Of a stretch of DNA of 42,887 bases, positions 9,102 to 17,770 are shown piece by piece. The first letter of the stretch is position 1; every line of letters begins with the position of its first letter. The position numbers were made by a program, and so were the translations under genes. This stretch comes from an uncultured Clostridia bacterium (lineage in GTDB: Bacteria > Bacillota > Clostridia > Oscillospirales > Acutalibacteraceae), in the NCBI GenBank assembly GCA_947632045.1, contig CANRNQ010000020.1:1-42887 (forward strand). Direction: 5' to 3'. The notes below the pieces were generated by a model. That model was given only the letters and a program-made list of their open reading frames with translations, made no database searches and was not told the origin of the DNA.

Positions 9102-12100
9102 TTATGAATGTTTTCTCTTTTTGAGGCCGGCAATAAGCAGAACTACAGCCGCTGCGATTGCCGCTGTCAATATCGGAGCGATAGGAGTATTGTCGGCTGT
9201 GCCAACAGCAGACTTGCCGTTTGATTGTGCTCCGTCACCGGTTGTGGTGTTTCCGTTAGTCTGGGATATATTAGAAGAATTATTTGTAGTTGCCCCGCCC
9301 GTCGTACCTGACGAATTTGTATTATTATCGTCCTTGCCTTTAGACGGGTTATCAGATGGGGCATCTGACGGAGTATCTGTCGGATCATCTGTCGGGGTAT
9401 CTGTCGGGGTATCTGTCGGATCATCTGACGGGGTGTCTGTCGGATCATCTGACGGGGTATCTGTCGGGGCATCTGACGGGGTATCTGACGGAGTGTCTGT
9501 CGGGGCATCTGTCGGAGTGTCTGTCGGGGTATCCGTCGGGGCATCCGTCGGTTCGTCTGTTGGGTCTTCAACAGCAGGATTTGACGGATTTTCAGTAGCC
9601 GCGCCGCCTATTTTCCAAAGCTGAGCGCCGTAAAACGGATTGGCAGTACCTAAATAGAGAGCGCCGTCGCATACTATCATCGTTCTTCCGCCGTAGTTGT
9701 ACCTATCGTTAAATCCGTTATCCGTTACCGTTTCAACGCTTGTATTGCCCTCGTCGTCAACATACATGGCGTACATATCAAATCCCGCTTCGCTGTTGGC
9801 GAGCTTTTTCGATATTTCTATATACATCTTCAAGCCATCAAGGTCGAGCTTGTCATAAAGCGCCTTGAATGCCGATTCAATATAAGTCTTTATGCCGTCC
9901 AAATATTCGCCAAGGCCGAGTGAGTTAAGAATGTTGCCTATCTCTGCTTTTGCCTGCTCGACATAATCCTTGATCTCGGCAAGGAGCTCCTCCTTGAGCT
10001 TGTCGCTCTTTCCGCTGACCAGCTCGCTTATGGATTTGTAAAGCTTGTCGAGGATCTCGTTCAGCTTTGTCGTATCAATATTGCTCTGGTTGTTGATTAT
10101 TTCCTTGAATTTCTCAACGAGCTTATTGAACTGCTCCTCCACATTTCCGAAGAGGTTTTTCCCAAGCTCGCTCAATTGTGAAAGAAGCTCTGTAAAGGCT
10201 TGGCCGTCTACCTCGCCGTTTTCGTCGGTCAGATTTTTCATCGTTTCGATTATTTCTCTGAGCTCTGCTGCCGTTTCTTCGCTGAATGAGCCCGCGTTAT
10301 TATCAAGGAACGCCTCGAGCTTTTCGATGAACGCTTGAAGCTTTGCGTTGTCGATAACAATGCTGAGATTTATTTCTATGCCGTAATTTTCAAACAGCTG
10401 CGCCGCTTCCTCAAGCGTATTCAAGGCCTGTTGAATTTTCTCGCCGTCAATATTGCCCTGCTCATCTACGGCGCCCTTAAGCGTTTCTATAACGCTGCTC
10501 AGCTTTGCCCTTATCTCCTCGTCGGCAATGCCCTCGCGCAAAGCGGTAAAGTCATCTATTATCTGCTGTATTTTTTCCTTTACGGCAGTTCCCTGCTCGC
10601 CTATAAGCCGCTTAAGCTGCTGAGCGATTTTGTCCAGATTTTCCTTTGCCGTTGTCTTTGCGTTGGAAACAATATCCTTTACCATAGCGAGCATGGCTTT
10701 GATATTGTCAAGATTATAGTTGCCCTGCTCGTCCTTTATGTTTTTCGCAAGCTCAATTATCTGTGAAATTTTTGCCTTTGTCTCCTCGTCAATGCTTATT
10801 CCAAGCTTTTCAAAGAGGGCGTTAAGCTTTTCATTTAAGTCGATTGAAACGGAGTCGTTTGTATCGCCTTCCACTGTCTGGGGAATATATTCCTTGATTT
10901 TTTCTACCAAAGCAGCGATATCTGTTTTCACCTTATCTATTATACTTTGAAGGCGCTCCTGTATAGCCGCGGCAACTTCCTTTAGCTTATCAACGTCAAT
11001 ATTGCCCTGATTGTTTTTAAAGTCCTCAAGCGCCTTTAAAAATTCATCAAGCTTTGCCTTCGCGTTTTCGTCGAGAGTTCCGATATATTCCTTGATTTTG
11101 TCAATTACCTGCTGAAGCTGCTCCTGATTTATCGCTGTATCGCCGGTCAGGTTCTTGAACTGCTCTATCAATTCATTGATTTTGTTCTGCGCATTGGCTG
11201 CAAAATTGCTTGCAAGCTCCTTTAGCTTATCAACGATCTGGTTCATCTGCTCCTTATCAACGCTGCCAAGCTTATCCTTTATCTGCTCGATCAAAGAATT
11301 TACATAGTCAACAACCGCCTGAATCTGCTCCTGTGTTATTGAGCCGCCCGAGATCATATTGTTGATTCTGTCCTTGAGCTCATTTAAAATCGCGCTGAAA
11401 TCAATATCGACTGTGCCGCCGGTGGAATTTTTGTATTGCTCGGCAATAATCTTTATGAGGTTTTTAATATAATTTATCTGGCTTTCAAATTCTTCCTTGG
11501 TCACATTTAAAAGATCGCCGTTTGTGAAGCGTGTAAAATAGTTGTAAATCGGCTTTGAATCATACGAGGTTATATAGAGCTTGTCGTTATACACGCAATA
11601 TCTCCAGAAATAATCGTTGACCGTATTTGCAAATATATCGTTTATTTCGCTGCACTCGGTGATAACGCCGTCCTTATTCATGCAGTACATCTTCTGCGGA
11701 GTGGTGATAGTGTCGTACATTGTTTTCAGGTAGGCGCTGAGTCCCGCAGTATTGTTGCCGCTGCCAATGTTTGTAAACAAGCCGGTGAGCGCCGCCATGG
11801 TAGCGTTAAAGGAATTGTCGAAGGTTCCGAAATAGAGCTTGTCTTTATATACAACAGGAGTGGCCGCGCTCGCTATTGCGCCGTTTGTCGGGTAGCCCTC
11901 GGCCGTCGGAGCCATTCCCATGTTATATTGGCTGTTCTTGCCGATAACCTCCTGCCAGCTCCAGCCGTATTCGTTGGCCTCTTCGCCCTCTTTGGCCTCA
12001 TGACCCTTGAAGGCAACAAAACCCTTTGATGTAGCAAGGAACACATACATATCGCCCTGATACTCTATCAAATCCCATACGCTTCCGCCCGCCTGCGCAT

Positions 12101-12896
12101 AGACGTTATCGTCCGCATAATCAATAAAGTCCTTGTAATCGGCAACTCTTGTCCATACGGTATCGTCGTTTTTGTCCTTCTTTAAAATAGCGATCTTATT
12201 ATAATTCTCGCCCTCGGGAAGTTCTATCCTCGAATCGAGTCCTCCAAAATAGAGGTCGCCGTTATACACAGCGCTCGCTCTGAAGCTGCTGTCACCCATA
12301 GCCGTAAATACCGTTTCAACATTGTCGCTCTCGTCAACTTTTATTATTCTTGTACCGCCGTCGGCAACGCTGCCAAAGGTGCCGAAATAAATATTGCCGT
12401 TATATGTATTGGCCATTCTGTACGCCGACACGCCGTCGATCTGAGCCAATTCCTTTATTTTGCCCGTTTTTGTATCATATTTCAGTATACGCGCATTTGA
12501 GTCGGAGTCATTATGAGGTATATCGCCGTTTGTAATAGCATCGACCAAAGCCCACAAAAGCTCCTCGGATACTCCCGCCTGCGAGAGTCCCTGGATAAAT
12601 TGATAAACCGTACCGCCGGCGATATTGCGGTTTGTGCCTATATAAATGCAACCGTCGCGCTCTGCCATCGCCCAAGCATAGCTATTGCCGCGATTACCTT
12701 CCGGAGTAAGTCCATCAACCTCTCCCTGTCCGTTTAAGGGGTTGCTGATTTTTTCGGCTGTAAACCCATAATTTTCATACTTAATGGGTGTATCGGCTTT
12801 AGCAAAAGCAGTAGACACTGTTCCTGCGGCAAGTAAAGCAGCCAAAGCCGTCGCCACAAAGCCCCTCCTCAAACGTTTTGATAATTTTCCTTTCAT
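9102..12896 (-). CDS. Large secreted surface protein: beta-propeller, helical region, Pro-Thr-Asp stalk, membrane anchor
   Basis: I do not recognise a named family; no function is assigned. Seen in order in 1264 residues: a signal peptide with KRLRRG and a hydrophobic core ending TVSTAFA near 32; about 430 residues of repeated blade-like units (YNGNIYFGTFG, YNGDLYFGGLD, YQGDMYVFLA, YKDKLYFGTFD, YNDKLYITSYD) suggesting a beta-propeller; about 570 residues (roughly 465-1040) of charged helical repeats built around phrases such as GNIDVDKLKEV and GNIDGEKIQQAL, likely coiled coil or helical bundle; one more blade (GGRTMIVCDGALYLGTANPF); a Pro-Thr/Ser-Asp repeat stalk (about 1112-1183); and a C-terminal hydrophobic segment followed by KKRKHS. 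The tail resembles a cell-wall or membrane anchor without a canonical LPXTG. The RBS is AAGAAAGG. It is a single-gene transcript. Confidence 0.8.
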   Translation of the reverse strand: MKGKLSKRLRRGFVATALAALLAAGTVSTAFAKADTPIKYENYGFTAEKISNPLNGQGEVDGLTPEGNRGNSYAWAMAERDGCIYIGTNRNIAGGTVYQFIQGLSQAGVSEELLWALVDAITNGDIPHNDSDSNARILKYDTKTGKIKELAQIDGVSAYRMANTYNGNIYFGTFGSVADGGTRIIKVDESDNVETVFTAMGDSSFRASAVYNGDLYFGGLDSRIELPEGENYNKIAILKKDKNDDTVWTRVADYKDFIDYADDNVYAQAGGSVWDLIEYQGDMYVFLATSKGFVAFKGHEAKEGEEANEYGWSWQEVIGKNSQYNMGMAPTAEGYPTNGAIASAATPVVYKDKLYFGTFDNSFNATMAALTGLFTNIGSGNNTAGLSAYLKTMYDTITTPQKMYCMNKDGVITECSEINDIFANTVNDYFWRYCVYNDKLYITSYDSKPIYNYFTRFTNGDLLNVTKEEFESQINYIKNLIKIIAEQYKNSTGGTVDIDFSAILNELKDRINNMISGGSITQEQIQAVVDYVNSLIEQIKDKLGSVDKEQMNQIVDKLKELASNFAANAQNKINELIEQFKNLTGDTAINQEQLQQVIDKIKEYIGTLDENAKAKLDEFLKALEDFKNNQGNIDVDKLKEVAAAIQERLQSIIDKVKTDIAALVEKIKEYIPQTVEGDTNDSVSIDLNEKLNALFEKLGISIDEETKAKISQIIELAKNIKDEQGNYNLDNIKAMLAMVKDIVSNAKTTAKENLDKIAQQLKRLIGEQGTAVKEKIQQIIDDFTALREGIADEEIRAKLSSVIETLKGAVDEQGNIDGEKIQQALNTLEEAAQLFENYGIEINLSIVIDNAKLQAFIEKLEAFLDNNAGSFSEETAAELREIIETMKNLTDENGEVDGQAFTELLSQLSELGKNLFGNVEEQFNKLVEKFKEIINNQSNIDTTKLNEILDKLYKSISELVSGKSDKLKEELLAEIKDYVEQAKAEIGNILNSLGLGEYLDGIKTYIESAFKALYDKLDLDGLKMYIEISKKLANSEAGFDMYAMYVDDEGNTSVETVTDNGFNDRYNYGGRTMIVCDGALYLGTANPFYGAQLWKIGGAATENPSNPAVEDPTDEPTDAPTDTPTDTPTDAPTDTPSDTPSDAPTDTPSDDPTDTPSDDPTDTPTDTPTDDPTDTPSDAPSDNPSKGKDDNNTNSSGTTGGATTNNSSNISQTNGNTTTGDGAQSNGKSAVGTADNTPIAPILTAAIAAAVVLLIAGLKKRKHS
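9349..9564 (-). repeat. 12-bp tandem repeat encoding the Pro-Thr-Asp stalk
   Basis: Eighteen consecutive 12-base units, such as GTATCTGTCGGG and GCATCTGACGGA on the plus strand, encode four-residue units of the form D-x-P-T/S on the minus strand. Variation is confined mostly to a few positions per unit. The array keeps the reading frame whatever the copy number. Confidence 0.9.
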
Positions 12897-12987
12897 TGCA
12901 CAACACCTTTCTTAAATTATTGTAAATTTTGTGCACGTCAAACAATATCTGATTTTTGTTTCGACCTTTCACAACTTCACAATAGCG

Positions 12988-13016
12988 ACTGTACCATAAT
13001 ATTTTGAATAAGTCAA
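12988..13016 (-). promoter_or_regulatory. Promoter of the surface-protein gene
   Basis: On the minus strand, TTGACT (13016-13011), a 17-base spacer and TACAGT (12993-12988) precede the start codon by about 90 bases. The -10 box matches four of six consensus bases. Confidence 0.55.
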
Positions 13017-13239
13017 TAATCCACGAAAATTTCATCAAATAATATTATATTTGTTGTGATATAGCACAGGATATTCGTGCAATATAATAATAATTGTCAA
13101 TAAAAATGCAAAAATCCGTCATTTTATTCTTATTCTTTGTCTTTTGGGGCTTCACCCATTGGTAAATAAGACCGGAGCTTTACGGGAATAAGGACTCCTC
13201 CTTCTAAACCGCCGCCCTTTGAAATTACCTTATCAACGA

Positions 13240-13267
13240 GAAAGAGGGAGCCTTCGCCCCCTCTTTC
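13240..13267 (-). terminator. Hairpin after the hydrogenase operon
   Basis: GAAAGAGGG (13240-13248) pairs with CCCTCTTTC (13259-13267), with further inner G-C pairing. It lies 31 bases beyond the hydrogenase stop codon. It lacks a strong T run on the minus strand, so termination is probable but not certain. Confidence 0.5.
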
Positions 13268-13298
13268 CGTTTTGTGGAAAATACCGCAGTATTAATTA

Positions 13299-15041
13299 TC
13301 AATATCTTTCTCTTTCAACATAGCTTGTGTGGAGAATCTCGTGAGCCTTATGGCTACCCGGCTTTTCAAGATACTCCTCATAAACCTGCTTGATTATCGG
13401 GCTGTCGTGCGACTTTCTGTACGGAAGATTGATATCCTCCTCATAAAGAGCCTTTGCGCGCTCCGCCTTCAAATCGGTAAAGTTGCGAACGCTTGCCGGC
13501 TGTATCGGCTGGCCGCCGCCGTTTACGCAGCCGCCCGGACAGCACATTATCTCTATAAAGTGATAATCGGCCTCGCCCGCCTTTACTTTGTCAAGAACCT
13601 TTGCGGCGTTTGAAAGTCCGCTTGCAACGGCAACCTTTACCTCTGTTCCGGCTACGTTGTAAACAGCCTCCTTGATGCCGTCGGTTCCTCTTACCTCTTT
13701 GTAGTCTATCTCGTCAAGCGACTTGCCCGTGAGAGTGTCCGCCGCCGTGCGCAGAGCAGCCTCCATAACTCCGCCCGTCGCGCCGAATATTGCGCCTGCG
13801 CCGGTGGCTATGCCCAGCGCGGGATCAAACTCGCTGTCGGGCAGCTTGGTAAACTGTATCTGGCATTTCTTTATCATCTTGGCAAGCTCTCTTGTCGTAA
13901 GCGCTATGTCAACGTCCGGAAGTCCCGCCGCGTCCTGATCGTCGCGCTTTACCTCGAACTTCTTCGCCGTACAAGGCATGATGGAAACAACTACTATGTT
14001 CTTGGGGTCTATGCCCTCCTTCTCCGCATAGTAGGTCTTTATCATCGCTCCCGTCATCTGCTGAGGCGACTTGCAGCTTGAGAGGTTCGGCAGCAGCTCG
14101 GGATAATAGAACTCGCAGAACTTTACCCAGCCCGGAGAGCACGACGTTATCATCGGCAATGTGCCGCCGTTTTGCATTCTCTCGATAAACTCGTTTGCCT
14201 CCTCCATAATGGTGAGGTCTGCGCCGAAGTCGGTGTCGAACACCTTGTCAAAGCCGAGCATCTTTAATGCCGTTACCATCTTGCCCTTTACGTTCGTGCC
14301 TATCGGCATATCAAAGCATTCGCCAAGCGTAGCCCTGATTGCCGGAGCCGTCTGTACTACAACGTACTTTTCCGGGTCAGCGATCGCCGCGAATACCTCC
14401 TCGGTCTGGTCGCGCTCAACAAGCGCGCCGGTGGGGCATACTGCGGTGCACTGTCCGCAGGATACGCAGGCTGTTTCGTTCAGATCCTTGTTGAAGTAGC
14501 AGCCTATCTCAGTGTCAAATCCGCGGTTGTTCGCGCCGATAACCCCTACATACTGCTCGTTGCAGGCGGCTACACAGCGGCGGCAAAGCACGCACTTGTT
14601 GTTGTTTCTGATGAGGTGAAGCGTTGACTCGTCAACCTTTACCTCGGGATTTTCGCCCGCGTAGCGCTCCTCGTCGTCTATGCCGAACTCGTGGCACATT
14701 CTCTGAAGCTCGCACGAGCCGCTGCGCGGACAGGACAGGCACTTTCTCTCGTGATTTGAAAGGATAAGCTCAAGAGTAGTCCTTCTTGAATCCTGCACCT
14801 TCTTTGTATTTGTGAATATCTCCGTGCCCTCTCTCTCGATAGGATACACGCATGAGGCAACAAGACTTCTTGCTCCCTTTACCTCCGCAACGCACATACG
14901 GCAAGCGCCGATCTCGTTTATATCCTTGAGGAAACAGAGTGTGGGAATATTCACGCCGATCTTCTCGGCGGCTTCAAGAATAGTTGTACCCTTTTCTACA
15001 CTCAGGGGAATATTGTTTATTTTTATATTTATCATATCCAT
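13299..15041 (-). CDS. hndD: [FeFe] hydrogenase catalytic subunit, NAD(P)H-linked multimeric type
   Basis: Catalyses H+ reduction or H2 oxidation at the H-cluster, working with the diaphorase subunits encoded upstream. In 580 residues: an N-terminal [2Fe-2S] domain (Cys36, 47, 50, 64); a His-Cys [4Fe-4S] motif (His97, Cys101, 104, 110); two [4Fe-4S] ferredoxin clusters (CVLCRRCVAAC near 150-160, CVSCGQCTAVC near 192-202); then the H-cluster loops L1 TSCSPGW (299-305), L2 MPCTAKKFE (355-363), L3 EIMCCPGGCVNGGGQP (497-512); and a C-terminal small-subunit-like tail. L1 has Ser where TSCCPxW has its second Cys, and L3 has Cys where Ala is common. The ATG at 15041 has AAGGGAG 10 bases upstream; a GTG at 15050 is too close to that site. 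Whether it bifurcates electrons is inferred from the operon. Confidence 0.93.
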   Translation of the reverse strand: MDMINIKINNIPLSVEKGTTILEAAEKIGVNIPTLCFLKDINEIGACRMCVAEVKGARSLVASCVYPIEREGTEIFTNTKKVQDSRRTTLELILSNHERKCLSCPRSGSCELQRMCHEFGIDDEERYAGENPEVKVDESTLHLIRNNNKCVLCRRCVAACNEQYVGVIGANNRGFDTEIGCYFNKDLNETACVSCGQCTAVCPTGALVERDQTEEVFAAIADPEKYVVVQTAPAIRATLGECFDMPIGTNVKGKMVTALKMLGFDKVFDTDFGADLTIMEEANEFIERMQNGGTLPMITSCSPGWVKFCEFYYPELLPNLSSCKSPQQMTGAMIKTYYAEKEGIDPKNIVVVSIMPCTAKKFEVKRDDQDAAGLPDVDIALTTRELAKMIKKCQIQFTKLPDSEFDPALGIATGAGAIFGATGGVMEAALRTAADTLTGKSLDEIDYKEVRGTDGIKEAVYNVAGTEVKVAVASGLSNAAKVLDKVKAGEADYHFIEIMCCPGGCVNGGGQPIQPASVRNFTDLKAERAKALYEEDINLPYRKSHDSPIIKQVYEEYLEKPGSHKAHEILHTSYVERERY

Positions 15042-15059
15042 CTCTGCCACACTCCCTTC

Positions 15060-16847
15060 TTAACCCTTTGAAATTGCGCCGAATTTACATTTTTCCATAC
15101 ATGAGCCGCACTTGATACACTTTGTTGTATCTATAACGTGCGCCTCCTTGACCTTGCCGCTTATCGCGCCGACAGGACATACTCTTGCGCAGGCAGTACA
15201 GCCGCGGCACTTGTCGGGATCTATCGAGTACTGGAGCAGATCCTTACATACGCCCGCCGGACATTTTTTGTCTTTAACGTGGGCTATGTACTCGTCGCGG
15301 AAGAACTTCATCGTTGACAAAACGGGATTCGGGGCAGTCTGTCCGAGTCCGCAAAGCGCGTTCTCCTTTATATAGTAGCAAAGCTCCTCCATCTTGTCGA
15401 GATCCTCCATCGTTCCGTTGCCTGAGGTTATCTTTTCGAGCATCTCCAGAAGTCTTTTTGTTCCGATGCGGCAGGGAGTACATTTTCCGCAGCTCTCGTC
15501 AACCGTGAACTCAAGGAAGAACTTCGCTATATCTACCATACAGGTGGTCTCGTCCATTACGATAAGTCCGCCGCTGCCCATCATTGAGCCTATCGAGATA
15601 AGGTTGTCGTAGTCTATCGGAATGTCAAGGTGCTGCGCCGGAATACATCCGCCCGACGGTCCGCCCGTCTGCGCCGCCTTGAACTTCTTTCCTCCCGGCA
15701 CGCCGCCGCCTATCTCCTCGACAATCTCGCGCAGAGTTGTTCCCATCGGAACCTCTACAAGTCCAGTGTGGGCTATCTTTCCGCCGAGAGCAAACACCTT
15801 TGTTCCCTTTGACTTCTCGGTGCCCATCGCGCTGAACCAGTCCGCGCCCTTTAATATTATCTGGCAAATATTTGCGTATGTTTCAACATTATTGAGTATT
15901 GTCGGCTTTTCAAACAGACCCTTTACTGCCGGGAACGGCGGACGCGGACGCGGCTCGCCTCTGTTGCCCTCAATCGAGGTCATAAGCGCCGTTTCCTCGC
16001 CGCAGACAAACGCGCCCGCGCCAAGCCTTAACTGAACGTCAAAGCTGAAGTCCGTGCCGAATATATTATTTCCCAAAACTCCGTATTCGTGAGCCTGGTC
16101 GATTGCTATTTGAAGTCTTTGAACCGCTATCGGGTACTCCGCGCGGACATAGATATAGCCCTGCGACGAGCCTATCGCATAGCCCGCTATCGCCATAGCC
16201 TCAAGCACCGTGTGCGGGTCGCCCTCCAATATGGAGCGGTCCATAAACGCGCCCGGGTCGCCCTCGTCGGCGTTGCAGCATACATACTTCTGGTCAGACT
16301 GCTGTGCTGCGGCAAAGCTCCATTTAACGCCGGTCGGGAATCCGCCGCCGCCTCTTCCTCTAAGCCCCGACGCCTTTACGGTTTCTATAACCTCGTCCGG
16401 GGTCATCTGTGTGAGAACCTTTTCCAGAGCCTTGTAGCCGTCCATCGCGAGATATTCGTCGATGCACTCCGGATTGATAACGCCGCAGTTTCTCAGCGCC
16501 GTTCTCTGCTGCTTTGCATAAAACGGAGTTTCATTGAGCGACTTTATGTTGTCGCCGTCCACCGTCTCCTGATAGAGCAGTCTTTTTACTATTCTGCCCT
16601 TGAGCAGGTGCTCCTCCACGATCTCGGGGATATCCTCCACCTTGACCATGCTGTAAAAGCTTCCCTCAGGATAAACTATCATTATCGGGCCGAGGGCACA
16701 AAGTCCGAAGCAGCCGGTCTTGATGACCTCTACCTCCTTTTCGAGTCCCTTTGCCGCTATCTCTCTTTCGAGAGCCGCTATTATTTCTCCGCTGTTAGAG
16801 GAGGTACATCCGGTACCGCCGCAAACAAGCACATTGGAACGATACAT
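15060..16847 (-). CDS. hndC: NADH-binding, FMN-containing hydrogenase subunit (NuoF/HydB-like)
   Basis: The flavoprotein subunit that takes electrons from NADH (or NADPH) and passes them to the hydrogenase. The 595 residues show a thioredoxin-like [2Fe-2S] domain (Cys9, Cys14, Cys46, Cys50), then the NuoF core with GRGGGGFPTGVKW for FMN and CCNADEGDPGAFMDR for nucleotide binding, an SLBB segment, and a [4Fe-4S] site in ESCGKCTPCRIGTKR. A C-terminal pair of [4Fe-4S] ferredoxin motifs follows (CRGCTACARVCP and CIKCGSCMEKC). This composite is that of HydB/HndC in trimeric and tetrameric hydrogenases rather than of complex I. The stop is 18 bases before the hydrogenase start. The choice between NADH and NADPH cannot be made from the sequence. 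Confidence 0.93.
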   Translation of the reverse strand: MYRSNVLVCGGTGCTSSNSGEIIAALEREIAAKGLEKEVEVIKTGCFGLCALGPIMIVYPEGSFYSMVKVEDIPEIVEEHLLKGRIVKRLLYQETVDGDNIKSLNETPFYAKQQRTALRNCGVINPECIDEYLAMDGYKALEKVLTQMTPDEVIETVKASGLRGRGGGGFPTGVKWSFAAAQQSDQKYVCCNADEGDPGAFMDRSILEGDPHTVLEAMAIAGYAIGSSQGYIYVRAEYPIAVQRLQIAIDQAHEYGVLGNNIFGTDFSFDVQLRLGAGAFVCGEETALMTSIEGNRGEPRPRPPFPAVKGLFEKPTILNNVETYANICQIILKGADWFSAMGTEKSKGTKVFALGGKIAHTGLVEVPMGTTLREIVEEIGGGVPGGKKFKAAQTGGPSGGCIPAQHLDIPIDYDNLISIGSMMGSGGLIVMDETTCMVDIAKFFLEFTVDESCGKCTPCRIGTKRLLEMLEKITSGNGTMEDLDKMEELCYYIKENALCGLGQTAPNPVLSTMKFFRDEYIAHVKDKKCPAGVCKDLLQYSIDPDKCRGCTACARVCPVGAISGKVKEAHVIDTTKCIKCGSCMEKCKFGAISKG

Positions 16848-16860
16848 TTATCTTCCTCCT

Positions 16861-17229
16861 TTACACTGTCGCGCCGTCTGTATATTCGGCTACGACCTTT
16901 TTGTTTACTATATGCTCTTCTATTACCCTTACAGCCTTTTCCGGCGTCATATTTACATACGTCACCTTTTCCTCGCCCGGTACCTCAACCACGGCGACAG
17001 GCTCCTTGTCGCATTTGTCTATACAGCCCATCGCGGTCACCGTTACGTTTTCAATGCCGCGTTTTTCAAGCTCGTCGACAAAGGCGCATATTACCTCTCT
17101 TGCTCCCGCCTCTATTCCGCAGGTAGCAAGTCCGACTTTGATAGAAACATTATCGGGGCTTTCGTGCCTTAAATTGAGCTGAAGCCTCGTTTTTTCTCTG
17201 ATTGCCTGTAATTCAGCAAGTGATTTCAT
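16861..17229 (-). CDS. hndB: Thioredoxin-like [2Fe-2S] ferredoxin subunit (HndB-like)
   Basis: Small electron-transfer protein of 122 residues with a thioredoxin-like [2Fe-2S] fold. The four likely ligands are the Cys in GLATCGIEAG with the Cys pair in MGCIDKCDKEP, plus a less certain fourth; I see three clear conserved cysteines only. The length and position match HndB of NADP-reducing hydrogenase operons. The ATG at 17229 is preferred over a TTG at 17244 because GGAGG sits 8-9 bases before the ATG. The start overlaps the end of the upstream ATPase gene by 17 bases, which suggests translational coupling. Confidence 0.8.
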   Translation of the reverse strand: MKSLAELQAIREKTRLQLNLRHESPDNVSIKVGLATCGIEAGAREVICAFVDELEKRGIENVTVTAMGCIDKCDKEPVAVVEVPGEEKVTYVNMTPEKAVRVIEEHIVNKKVVAEYTDGATV

Positions 17230-17767
17230 TTGCTGCACCTCCAAAAATAAATTCTGTCTGCTCGTTTAAATATTCCCGTATCCACGCCGATACGCCGCCG
17301 CAGGAGATCTTCGCGGGAGCTATGCGCTCCTTTATCACCCTTGTGTCAAAGGTCATTATTTTGCCTGACTGCTCAATTTCAAAGCGAAAATCCATGTCGC
17401 TGTGACATATCGCCAATATTCTGATAACGGAATTTATATCGCCCATCGGTGGGCAATATTCGTTTTTTATAAAACGAACGCTCACCCTCGTTCCCTTTTT
17501 CGCGCGCGAGCTGAGCGAAAGCCCGCCGCCGGTTTTCTCCGCCGCCGCCTTTATCAGCGGCAGCCCGCGTCCGCGCCGCCCAAGCTTTGTGGTGTAGTCG
17601 GTGTTTACAGCGTCGCGCGACTGCTCGGCGGTCATTCCTTTGCCGTCGTCCGTCACGGTTATCTCCACGCTTTCGGGCGTTAAACGCACCTCTGCTTTGA
17701 CAAGCAGCGCGCCTGCCTCCGCCGAGTTTTCGGCAAGCTCAAGAACGAAAAGCGAAAGCTCGTTCAT
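17213..17767 (-). CDS. Histidine-kinase-like ATP-binding protein in the hydrogenase operon
   Basis: A lone GHKL-type ATPase domain of 184 residues. The N box is ELAENSAEAGA (about 11-21), the G1 box is VTDDGKGM, and the later glycine-rich box is GRRGRGLPLIKAAAEKTGGG, followed by KKGTRVSVRF. There is no sensor, membrane segment or phosphoacceptor histidine, so it is not a complete kinase. The last 50 or so residues (about 135-184) do not match the ATPase core and contain two cysteines. Such a gene is often found between the NuoE-like and HndB-like genes of clostridial hydrogenase operons, but its role is not known to me. It may be regulatory, like anti-sigma factors of this fold. Confidence 0.75.
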   Translation of the reverse strand: MNELSLFVLELAENSAEAGALLVKAEVRLTPESVEITVTDDGKGMTAEQSRDAVNTDYTTKLGRRGRGLPLIKAAAEKTGGGLSLSSRAKKGTRVSVRFIKNEYCPPMGDINSVIRILAICHSDMDFRFEIEQSGKIMTFDTRVIKERIAPAKISCGGVSAWIREYLNEQTEFIFGGAANEITC

Positions 17768-17770
17768 TTT

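Larger units (their letters stand above)
12897..13298. other. Intergenic region between surface-protein gene and hydrogenase operon
   Basis: This holds the surface-protein promoter at its left end and a hairpin (13240-13267) at its right end. The middle (about 13020-13235) is AT-rich in its first half. I see no gene, tRNA or recognisable riboswitch there. Confidence 0.6.

Noticed and set aside
9356..9598. Open frames with regular Ser-Gly-Tyr-Leu or Val-Gly repeats on the plus strand
   Set aside because: They are shadows of the 12-bp tandem repeat, which stays open in several frames because of its period. The minus-strand protein has signal peptide, anchor and ribosome binding site.
13130..13235. 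Riboswitch or small RNA between the surface-protein gene and the hydrogenase operon
   Set aside because: The GC-richer patch around 13140-13215 forms no convincing multi-stem structure by eye and does not match any riboswitch core I know.
16089..17126. 345-residue open frame on the plus strand
   Set aside because: It is antisense to the NuoF-like gene and hndB, with no homology-like motifs. High GC at codon position three keeps the opposite strand open.
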